Shown here piece by piece: positions 18,241-25,503 of a DNA stretch of 64,000 bases (the first letter of the stretch is position 1; every line of letters starts with the position of its first letter). Under the pieces are notes generated by a model. That model was not told the DNA's origin. It did not search any database and saw only the letters and a list, made by a program, of their open reading frames with translations. The translations under genes and the position numbers were made by a program. Source of the DNA: Erysipelotrichaceae bacterium (GTDB lineage Bacteria; Bacillota_I; Bacilli_A; Erysipelotrichales; Erysipelotrichaceae); assembly GCA_017539025.1 (NCBI GenBank), contig JAFYHT010000020.1:23684-87683 (forward strand), written 5' to 3'.

Positions 18241-20619
18241 TTATTTGCTGTTGTGATACTTCATCCAGTCAGCTGCCGCATTGGCACCTACGAACATCGT
18301 TCCATCCGGATCAACGATCGTCGGAGTCTCTGTCAGATTCAGCCTTCTTGCTTCATCCATGTTTTCAGTACAGTTGACGATCCTGTGCTCGATGCCTGAG
18401 ACCTGTAAACGCTGCTCAGCACCCTTGCACTTCGGGCAATGATCCTGGACATAGATCGTCGGGATATCAAAGCCGGTTGTGACCTTTGTCTCTTCTTCCT
18501 TTTTAGCCTCGACGACATCATTCATGATATCTCTTGCCTTCATGACAGAAGAAGCGATGTTATATTCCTTACGATGCTTGAATTCCTGAACCTTGCCATC
18601 GTTCCAGTTCTGAACCGGACGATAGTAACCGGTGATCCTTGACCAGACTTCCGTCTTCTTGCCACACTTCGGGCAGGTATAAGCCTCGCCTGTGATGTAG
18701 CCGTGTTCCGGACAGATCGAATATGTCGGAGACATCGTGTAGTAAGGAAGCTTGTAGTTGTCAGAGATCTTCTTGACCAGGTTGGCTGCAGCCTTCCAGT
18801 CAGGCAGTTTTTCACCTAAGAAGCAGTGGAATACTGTACCTGAAGTGTAGAGGGTCTGTAACTGATCCTGAACATCCAGAGCAGAGAAGATATCTTCCGT
18901 ATAGCCTACCGGCAGATGGGAAGAGTTCGTGTAGTAAGGAGTCTCTCCTTCCTTGCCTGCAGTGATGATATCAGGATATTTTTCCTTGTCATGCTTTGCC
19001 AGTCTGTAAGCTGTCGATTCAGCCGGAGTAGCTTCCAGGTTGTACAGATCGTGGTACATCTCCTGATAGTTGACCAGTCTCTTTCTCATGTAGTTGAGTA
19101 CTTCAACTGCAAATTCCTGAGCAAGCGGATCCGTCAGATCTCTTCTGAGCCAGTTGGCATTCAGACAAGCCTCATTCATACCGACCAGACCGATCGTTGA
19201 GAAGTGGTTGTTGAAAGTGCCAAGGTATCTCTTGGTATAAGGATAGAGACCGTTGTCGAGCAGTTTGGTGATAACTTCTCTCTTGACATGCAGCGATCTG
19301 GCTGCGATGTCCATCAGGTTGTCCAATCTCTTATAGAAGTCTTCCTTGTCTCTTGACAGATAAGCAAGTCTAGGCAGGTTGAGGGTTACGACACCGACGG
19401 AACCTGTCGATTCGCCTGATCCGAAAAAACCACCGGATTTCTTTCTCAGTTCTCTAAGGTCAAGTCTGAGTCTGCAGCACATCGATCTGATATCAGACGG
19501 CTTCATGTCGGAATTGACATAGTTTGAGAAATAAGGCGTACCGTATTTGGCTGTCATTTCAAACAGCATCTTGTTGTTCTCAGTCTCTGACCAGTCGAAA
19601 TCTCTGGTGATGGAGTAAGTCGGGATCGGATACTGGAAGCCTCTGCCATTGGCATCGCCCTCGATCATGACCTCGATGAAAGCCTTGTTGACCATATCCA
19701 TTTCCTTCTTGCAGTCCTTGTACTTGAAGTCCAAAGTTCTGCCGCCGACGATGCAATACTGATCAGCCAGGTCTTCAGGAACAGTCCAGTCCAATGTGAC
19801 ATTGGTGAACGGAGCCTGAGTTCCCCATCTGGAAGGTGTATTGACGCCATAGATGAAAGACTGGATATTCTGCTTGACTTCCTTGTAGGAAAGGTTGTCG
19901 ATCTTGACGAACGGTGCCAGATAGGTATCGAATGATGAGAATGCCTGAGCGCCAGCCCATTCATTCTGCATGATACCCAAGAAGTTGACCATCTGGTTGC
20001 ACAGAGTTGACAGGTGATTTGCCGGTGTGGAAGTGATCTTGCCATTGACACCGCCCAGACCTTCCTGGATGAGTTGTTTCAAAGACCAGCCTGCGCAATA
20101 GCCTGTCAGCATGCTCAGGTCATGGATATGCATATCGCCATCCTTGTGAGCTGTGCCGATCTCGTCATCATATACTTCTGAAAGCCAGTAGTTGGCTGTG
20201 ACAGCGCCGGAATTGGAAAGGATCAGACCGCCGACAGAATATGTGACAGTTGAATTTTCCTTGACACGCCAGTCGATCGCATTGACATAAGAATCGACGA
20301 GCTTCTTGTAGTCCAGCATCGTTGTCGATATATTTCTGGCCTTTTCTCTCTGCTTTCTGTAGAGGATATAAGCCTTGGCAACATCCGGATAACCGGCCTC
20401 AGAAAGTGTCTTTTCAACTGAGTCCTGAATATCTTCAACAGTTACCTTTTCATCCTTTACCTTGGATGAGAAGTCGGAAGTGACTCTCAAGGCCAAGAGG
20501 TTGATTACATCAGGATGATACTCCTTCTTGCAGGCATCAAACGCCTTTGTGATCGCATCTGAGATCTTGCTCAGATCAAAATCTACTACTTTTCCATCTC
20601 TTTTTACTACGCGGTACAT
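18241..20619 (-). CDS. nrdD: Anaerobic ribonucleoside-triphosphate reductase with C-terminal glutaredoxin-like domain
   Basis: 792 residues. ATP-cone at 1-95 (MYRVVKRDGKVVDFDLSKIS). The catalytic glycyl-radical barrel follows, with Cys in LTGYCAGW and RSMCCRLRLD. A zinc site is formed by C636, H639, C649 and C652, and the glycyl radical loop is RITGYYRPVQNW (Gly about 664). Residues about 722-792 form an extra thioredoxin-fold domain with CPKC (728-731) and the cis-Pro loop TETPTIV. Class III enzymes make deoxynucleotides without oxygen; this one carries its own disulfide reductant domain, unlike formate-dependent relatives. It is 4 bases downstream of its activase gene and followed by trxB. 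Ribosome site AAAGGAG. Confidence 0.95.
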   Translation of the reverse strand: MYRVVKRDGKVVDFDLSKISDAITKAFDACKKEYHPDVINLLALRVTSDFSSKVKDEKVTVEDIQDSVEKTLSEAGYPDVAKAYILYRKQREKARNISTTMLDYKKLVDSYVNAIDWRVKENSTVTYSVGGLILSNSGAVTANYWLSEVYDDEIGTAHKDGDMHIHDLSMLTGYCAGWSLKQLIQEGLGGVNGKITSTPANHLSTLCNQMVNFLGIMQNEWAGAQAFSSFDTYLAPFVKIDNLSYKEVKQNIQSFIYGVNTPSRWGTQAPFTNVTLDWTVPEDLADQYCIVGGRTLDFKYKDCKKEMDMVNKAFIEVMIEGDANGRGFQYPIPTYSITRDFDWSETENNKMLFEMTAKYGTPYFSNYVNSDMKPSDIRSMCCRLRLDLRELRKKSGGFFGSGESTGSVGVVTLNLPRLAYLSRDKEDFYKRLDNLMDIAARSLHVKREVITKLLDNGLYPYTKRYLGTFNNHFSTIGLVGMNEACLNANWLRRDLTDPLAQEFAVEVLNYMRKRLVNYQEMYHDLYNLEATPAESTAYRLAKHDKEKYPDIITAGKEGETPYYTNSSHLPVGYTEDIFSALDVQDQLQTLYTSGTVFHCFLGEKLPDWKAAANLVKKISDNYKLPYYTMSPTYSICPEHGYITGEAYTCPKCGKKTEVWSRITGYYRPVQNWNDGKVQEFKHRKEYNIASSVMKARDIMNDVVEAKKEEETKVTTGFDIPTIYVQDHCPKCKGAEQRLQVSGIEHRIVNCTENMDEARRLNLTETPTIVDPDGTMFVGANAAADWMKYHNSK

Positions 20620-20623
20620 AAAA

Positions 20624-21769
20624 TTACTCCTTTATCCCTCTGATATCCACATCTTCAACGTACGCACTGACTTTTTCTTTCATCTGTTCCAATACATCAA
20701 GGCCAACCTCACCAAGTCCTTCCTTAATGCATGTCCCGTGATCTTCGAAGTTCTGCAGATAGTAGTGCTTTGCACCCTTGATCCACTTTCCGATCTCTTC
20801 GAAGTCCGAGACTTCATGAAAATCCTTCACGACAGTCGTACGGAATTCGTATTCCACTTTGCCTTCCAGAAGAAGGTCTTTGCTTTTTTCGACCTCACTG
20901 AGGTCATAGTTCTCCATACCGATGGTCATCGCATATTTCTTCGGAGAATTCTTGATGTCCATCGCCACATAATCGACAAGCCCCTCATCGATCAGCTGCT
21001 TCAGCATCTCATAGTTGGAACCGTTGGTATCCAGCTTCACCTTGAGGCCCAGAGCTCTGACTCTTTCAATGAATTCTCTGATCCCCTTATGTAACAAAGG
21101 CTCACCACCCGTGATACACACGCCATCCAGGATCTTGTTCCTCCCCTTGAGGAAGTCAAAGATATCCTCGACTGCGATCTCGGAATCATTCTCGTTCAGG
21201 AAGACCAGGCTTCGATTGTGACAGAACGGACAGCGGAAATTACAGCCACCGGTAAACACCGTACAAGCCATATTTCCGGGATAGTCCAGCAAGGTCAGCT
21301 TCTGTAATCCGTAGAATCTGACCCCCTGTTCATCCAGTTGCGTCGCATAGGCTCTCGCCTTTTCAATGAGCCTTCTTGAGACGCTGTTGTAGACATCCAG
21401 TTCCTCGGAACTGATATCTGTAGACAGGTATGAATTCCACTTCGAACGCATTTCATAGAGATCAGGCATGATCTGCTGCGTTTCTTCCGTGGTATATAAC
21501 AATTTCGACCGCTTGTCTACCTCACTGTTTTCGATCCTTACATAAGACAGCTGTTCCAGTCTCTGTATTGATTTGGTGATCGTTCCCTTATCAAAAACAC
21601 CTCTGACAGCCAGTTCATTCATCGATATACCTTCCTGTTCATAGATCTGAGTCAGAAGGATCAATTGCGTATAACCGATACCGTACTTATCAAGTAACTT
21701 ATCGAAGTGTTTCTGATTACAGCGATACAAAACAGAGGAGTCAAGGCTTAGGTAATTATTCTCGCTCAT
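20624..21769 (-). CDS. nrdG: MarR-type HTH domain fused to radical-SAM activase of anaerobic ribonucleotide reductase
   Basis: 381 residues. Residues about 20-145 look like a complete MarR-family winged-helix repressor: GYTQLILLTQIYEQEGISMNELAVR, DKGTITKSIQRLEQLSYV (recognition helix), wing SEVDKRSKLLYTTEE, and a C-terminal dimer helix. Residues about 150-381 are the NrdG2-type activase: LTLLDYPG, cluster motif C176-x3-C180-x2-C183, and GGEPLLH. The activase uses S-adenosylmethionine to install the glycyl radical on NrdD, encoded 4 bases downstream. Both domains are in one open frame with no break. Two AGTTG-N6-CAACT palindromes on its own promoter suggest autoregulation. Ribosome site weak (CAGGTA). 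Confidence 0.93.
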   Translation of the reverse strand: MSENNYLSLDSSVLYRCNQKHFDKLLDKYGIGYTQLILLTQIYEQEGISMNELAVRGVFDKGTITKSIQRLEQLSYVRIENSEVDKRSKLLYTTEETQQIMPDLYEMRSKWNSYLSTDISSEELDVYNSVSRRLIEKARAYATQLDEQGVRFYGLQKLTLLDYPGNMACTVFTGGCNFRCPFCHNRSLVFLNENDSEIAVEDIFDFLKGRNKILDGVCITGGEPLLHKGIREFIERVRALGLKVKLDTNGSNYEMLKQLIDEGLVDYVAMDIKNSPKKYAMTIGMENYDLSEVEKSKDLLLEGKVEYEFRTTVVKDFHEVSDFEEIGKWIKGAKHYYLQNFEDHGTCIKEGLGEVGLDVLEQMKEKVSAYVEDVDIRGIKE

Positions 21770-21791
21770 ATTTATCGTACCTGTAAATCTT

Positions 21792-21819
21792 ATTATAGTG
21801 TTTATAGTTGAAAGTTCAA
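21792..21819 (-). promoter_or_regulatory. nrdG-nrdD-trxB promoter
   Basis: On the minus strand -35 TTGAAC (21819-21814) and -10 TATAAT (21797-21792) are 16 bases apart. The -35 lies within the downstream palindrome (21806-21821). Confidence 0.7.
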
Positions 21820-21821
21820 CT
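21806..21821. promoter_or_regulatory. Palindromic operator candidate 1 for the MarR-NrdG protein
   Basis: AGTTGAAAGTTCAACT: seven perfectly symmetric bases on each side of a two-base centre. It covers the -35 element, so binding would repress. Confidence 0.7.
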
Positions 21822-21836
21822 AAAATAATTCAAAAA

Positions 21837-21852
21837 AGTTGAATATACAACT
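21837..21852. promoter_or_regulatory. Palindromic operator candidate 2 for the MarR-NrdG protein
   Basis: AGTTGAATATACAACT: same AGTTG-N6-CAACT format as the copy at 21806, centres 31 bp apart (three helical turns), so two dimers would bind the same DNA face. Confidence 0.7.
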
Positions 21853-22041
21853 GTTTATTATTTCCTGGAAATATTGCCGGTACCCTATGAAAATTTTCAT
21901 TAAAAGCACAGTTATTTTGGACCCGTTTGAAAGGCCAAAAACAGATAAAGTTAGCTGATCATACAATATGGAAACAACGCTGTAAACGAAGAAAAAAGGC
22001 CTCAAAAATAAAGATAGATATCCAATCACGCCACAAAAAGA

Positions 22042-22053
22042 TACAATAAAAGT
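22042..22053 (+). promoter_or_regulatory. -10 element placing +1 at the start codon (leaderless candidate)
   Basis: TACAAT (22042-22047), then AAAAGT, then the ATG at 22054. No ribosome site is visible and the -35 region is poor. Confidence 0.45.
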
Positions 22054-23436
22054 ATGGAAATATCCAATGAATCATTCATGCAGTATCAGTATGCCCTGAA
22101 GAAAGGAAAACGGGAAGTTTTTCATGCGCATCTGCACAAGGAAGAACCCTATCTGATCGCTCTGGATGAGATCGTCGATGTCGCAAAACTCAGCAGCATC
22201 TCTCTCGGGCAGATCGAAGTCCCAGCTGAACTGATCGTCGGAACAAGGACGAAAGGCAGAGCACTTTCCTTTACGAAAAGCTTCATGCCACTCTTGAATG
22301 AAAAAAGCGAATTCGCAGCCAAATGGATCAATGTCTGCAGATATCACCTCTCCGATGCCGGGATCAACGATGCTCCGACAGCCTATGAATACTTAGGAAA
22401 GTTCTACATCGAAGAAGGAAACAAACGCGTCAGTGTCTTGAAATCCTATGGTGCACCATTCATCACGCTTGAAGTCAAACGCCTGACCCCGCTCGATACC
22501 CAAAGCAAGGAAGTAAAACTCTATAACGAATTCCTGGAATTCTATCAGCTTTCAAAACTCTATTCCCTTCAGTTCTCCAAACCGGGATACTATAAGAAAC
22601 TTCTGAAATACCTGCATATGGAAGAAGACCATGTCTGGGACAGAAAAGAAAGGATCACACTGGTCGGTTTCTATGAGAGGTTATCTGCCGAACTAAAGAA
22701 AAAAGGCGTCCGTACCAATCACGCCGATTGTCTGGTCGCACTTTTAGAAATGTATACCTATGAATTCCTGGTCCAGATGTCCGATAAGGAAATGGACAAG
22801 ATCATTTCCCAGCATAAGACCAGACTCTCCTATGGAAAAGGCTTCTATAACATCACATGCATCTCCGATGATGAAGATCAGCTTCTCTACTCTTCCAATG
22901 TAAAGAATATCCTCAAAGATACTGATTTCATCATCTCAGCCGGCGATCTGAAGAAAGAATACCTGGAATACATCGTCACAATGACAAATAAGCCCTTATT
23001 CTACATCCCCGGCAACCACGACAACAAATACCTGGAAGATCCACCGGAAGGATGCATCTGCATCGATGACGACTTGATCACCTATGAAGGCATCAGGATC
23101 TTAGGTCTTGGCGGAAGCATCCGCTACAGCGGTGATCACTATCAATACACCGAGATCCAGATGAAAAGAAGGATCAAAAAACTCAGATACAAGATCCTGA
23201 AAGCCGGAGGTGTCGACATCATCGTCACCCACGCACCGATCAAAGGATATGGTGATCTGAGAGATTATGCCCATCAGGGCTTTGAATGTTTCAGAAAACT
23301 GCTGGAAGACGAGAAACCGAAGTTCTGGTTCTATGGTCATGTCCACAGCAGCTATGATCCTCTCATTCAGAGAGTTCATGCCTATAAGAATACGATGATC
23401 GTCAATGTATCCGGCAGATACAACGCCAAATACTAA
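22054..23436 (+). CDS. ParB/Srx-like domain fused to calcineurin-type metallophosphoesterase
   Basis: 460 residues. The N-terminal 230 resemble the ParB-like plus helical module found ahead of BMP-type binding proteins in some Clostridia: PAELIVGTRTKGRA (about 57-70), FAAKWINVC, and FYIEEGNKRVSVLKSYG (117-133), the ParB-type phosphate-binding signature. Residues about 260-460 are a metallophosphoesterase: SAGDL (295-299), PGNHDN (319-324), VTHAP (390-394) and GHVHSSYD (428-435). The first metal motif, normally DxH, reads SDDED (271-275), so the usual first His is missing. It is likely cytoplasmic and acts on an unknown phosphoester or nucleotide. Single plus-strand gene, back to back with the nrd operon. 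Leaderless start predicted. Confidence 0.8.
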   Translation: MEISNESFMQYQYALKKGKREVFHAHLHKEEPYLIALDEIVDVAKLSSISLGQIEVPAELIVGTRTKGRALSFTKSFMPLLNEKSEFAAKWINVCRYHLSDAGINDAPTAYEYLGKFYIEEGNKRVSVLKSYGAPFITLEVKRLTPLDTQSKEVKLYNEFLEFYQLSKLYSLQFSKPGYYKKLLKYLHMEEDHVWDRKERITLVGFYERLSAELKKKGVRTNHADCLVALLEMYTYEFLVQMSDKEMDKIISQHKTRLSYGKGFYNITCISDDEDQLLYSSNVKNILKDTDFIISAGDLKKEYLEYIVTMTNKPLFYIPGNHDNKYLEDPPEGCICIDDDLITYEGIRILGLGGSIRYSGDHYQYTEIQMKRRIKKLRYKILKAGGVDIIVTHAPIKGYGDLRDYAHQGFECFRKLLEDEKPKFWFYGHVHSSYDPLIQRVHAYKNTMIVNVSGRYNAKY

Positions 23437-24167
23437 TCATCCTTTGTACAGTTGAGTTCTGCCCAAGCCGGTACAAAGCCGGCATTCAAAGCAGTCTTTT
23501 GCGAAATGATGTGCGACAGCGAGGTCCCATAGAACGGCAAGATGCCTTTCTTGAGGATCTCGTTTTTGATCAATGCCACAGCTATTGAACCCAAACCTTT
23601 TCCTCTGGCCTTTTCAAGAGTATCGATGCCGACCTGCCACATATAAGGACTGTCAGCCGATGCCCCAGCCATCGTCAATATTTCTCCATCCCTAGATAAA
23701 GATACTCCAATCACGTCTGGCGCATCTTTGACGAATGTGAAAGCTTCTTTAAAACGAGGATCTCCCTTGAACTGGAATATCTCCTCTTGCGTATACCACT
23801 TCACATCATAATCGCCTGTATCAACATCACTCATCTGTTCGCCGATAAAGAAAGGCCTTACCGCTTCGATGTGATAATGAAATTCGCTCAATATCTGATT
23901 GAGCTTCCTCAGGTTTTCCGCTTCAAAAAACCACTCACCGGGATAATCGTGATATTTTTCTTTACAAATATCGATGATCTGTTTCTTCCCGCAGAATAAA
24001 AGCTTTGAATTGACAGAAACGATCTTCAGGAAACACTCTTCCTGTTCCCTGTATCTTCTTCTGCCTTCAAGATAAGAATGGATGAAGAAATGATTCTTTT
24101 CATCCAATACATCTTTTTCTTCACAGCAGTAATCCTTAGAAAGCTGCTTACATAGTGTCTTATTCAT
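23433..24167 (-). CDS. GNAT-family N-acetyltransferase
   Basis: About 244 residues. The C-terminal part has the acetyl-CoA-binding pattern VGIDTLEKARGKGLGSIAVALIKNEILKKG (beta-4, Q/RxxGxG/A loop), followed by a typical GNAT beta-5 region (YGTSLSHIISQKTALNAGFVPAW). The N-terminal half is unassigned. The start chosen overlaps the end of the citrate synthase gene by 8 bases; a longer frame upstream is antisense-like sequence inside that gene. Its acceptor is unknown. Position at the end of the citrate-pathway operon may be incidental. Confidence 0.75.
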   Translation of the reverse strand: MNKTLCKQLSKDYCCEEKDVLDEKNHFFIHSYLEGRRRYREQEECFLKIVSVNSKLLFCGKKQIIDICKEKYHDYPGEWFFEAENLRKLNQILSEFHYHIEAVRPFFIGEQMSDVDTGDYDVKWYTQEEIFQFKGDPRFKEAFTFVKDAPDVIGVSLSRDGEILTMAGASADSPYMWQVGIDTLEKARGKGLGSIAVALIKNEILKKGILPFYGTSLSHIISQKTALNAGFVPAWAELNCTKDD

Positions 24168-25503
24168 CGCCTTCAATATATCTGTATGCCGGACGGATGA
24201 TCCTTCTGGAGAATTCGATCTCCTCCATACGGTGTGCACACCATCCCGCAACTCTTGAGATCGCAAAGATCGGAGTATAGAGTTCTTCATCAATACCCAA
24301 TATGCGATAGACCAGTCCTGAAAAGAGGTCGACATTGGCACAGACGTTCTTACCGGAAGAGTTGTTTTCCGCAAAGATCTCCGGTGCCAGTTTCTCTACC
24401 TGACAAAGCATTTCATATTCCCTGTCGAGACCTTTTTCATATGCAAGATCTTTACTGTATTTCTTGATGACCTGAGCTCTTGGATCGGACTTGGTGTAGA
24501 CCGCATGACCAATGCCATAAATCAGGCCACTCTTATCTCCGGCTTCCTTATTCATGATCTTTCTGAGAAAATCTTTTACCTTTTCATCGTCATGAACATC
24601 ATCGACATGTTTCAGGATGTCATCAAGCTGTTCCATGACCTTCAGATTGGCACCGCCATGTTTTGGACCCTTTAAAGAACCGATCGCCGCAGAGATCGCC
24701 GAATAAGTATCCGTTCCGGTCGAAGAAAGCACCCTATCCGCAAAGGTAGAGTTATTGCCACCGCCGTGATCCGCATGGACCATCATGCACAGATCGAGAA
24801 GCTTGGCCTCTTCATGAGTGAACTTCTGATCCGGACGGTAGATATCCAGGATGTGTTCCGCCGTACTCAATCCGTGTTTTGGATAATGAAAGTACAGTGA
24901 CTGATGCAGATAAGTGTGGCGATAGGACTGATAGGCATAGATCATCATCGTCGGCAGCTGTGCGATCAGGTTGATGGATTGTTTCATGACATTCTCTAGA
25001 GATGTGTCATCCGCCTTTTCATCATAGCTGTACATCGCCAATACGGATCTTGCCATCTTATTCATGATGTTTGGAGATGGCGCATTCATGATCATCGTTT
25101 CCGCAAAACCATTAGGCAGTTCTCTGTGTTCTTCCAACATCGCCTTGAACTTTTTGAGATGTTCGTTGCTGGCACGCTTTCCAAACAGTAAAAGCCACAC
25201 AACTTCTTCAAACATGAAACGGTCGTTGATCATCGCTTCTTTGACCAGCTCTTCCATATCGATACCGCGATAGATCAGTTTCCCATCGATCGGAATGATC
25301 TGATCATCTTTTCTTTCATAACCCACGACATCACAGATATTGGTCAGACCGGCCAAAACACCGGTACCATCCGAATTCCTCAATCCCCTTTTGACACCGT
25401 ACTTTTCCGAATTCTGCGCATTGATGTGATTGTTGTTTCGATATTCATTCAGAAGCAGATTCAGATCTTCTTTACTCAAAGCTGCAATTTCAGGATAGAT
25501 CAT
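24160..25503 (-). CDS. gltA: Citrate synthase
   Basis: 447 residues. Catalytic elements visible: His in ADHGGGNNSTF and KHGGANLKV, His in YGIGHAVYTKSDPRA, and Asp in VDLFSGLVYRILGI. It condenses acetyl-CoA with oxaloacetate. The gene overlaps the aconitase-family gene by 4 bases and forms one operon with it and isocitrate dehydrogenase, so in this fermentative organism its job is probably to make 2-oxoglutarate for glutamate. Confidence 0.93.
   Translation of the reverse strand: MIYPEIAALSKEDLNLLLNEYRNNNHINAQNSEKYGVKRGLRNSDGTGVLAGLTNICDVVGYERKDDQIIPIDGKLIYRGIDMEELVKEAMINDRFMFEEVVWLLLFGKRASNEHLKKFKAMLEEHRELPNGFAETMIMNAPSPNIMNKMARSVLAMYSYDEKADDTSLENVMKQSINLIAQLPTMMIYAYQSYRHTYLHQSLYFHYPKHGLSTAEHILDIYRPDQKFTHEEAKLLDLCMMVHADHGGGNNSTFADRVLSSTGTDTYSAISAAIGSLKGPKHGGANLKVMEQLDDILKHVDDVHDDEKVKDFLRKIMNKEAGDKSGLIYGIGHAVYTKSDPRAQVIKKYSKDLAYEKGLDREYEMLCQVEKLAPEIFAENNSSGKNVCANVDLFSGLVYRILGIDEELYTPIFAISRVAGWCAHRMEEIEFSRRIIRPAYRYIEGDE

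Noticed and set aside
21887..21900. 14-bp palindrome ATGAAAATTTTCAT
   Set aside because: Only a simple A+T palindrome, far from either start; such sequences arise easily by chance.
21820..22029. 69-codon minus-strand frame in the nrd upstream region
   Set aside because: It starts with GTG, has no ribosome site, is unlike any family, and covers the palindromes; the region reads as control DNA.
24168..24374. 69-residue N-terminal extension of the GNAT protein
   Set aside because: It reads through the citrate synthase gene in another frame and has no family features.
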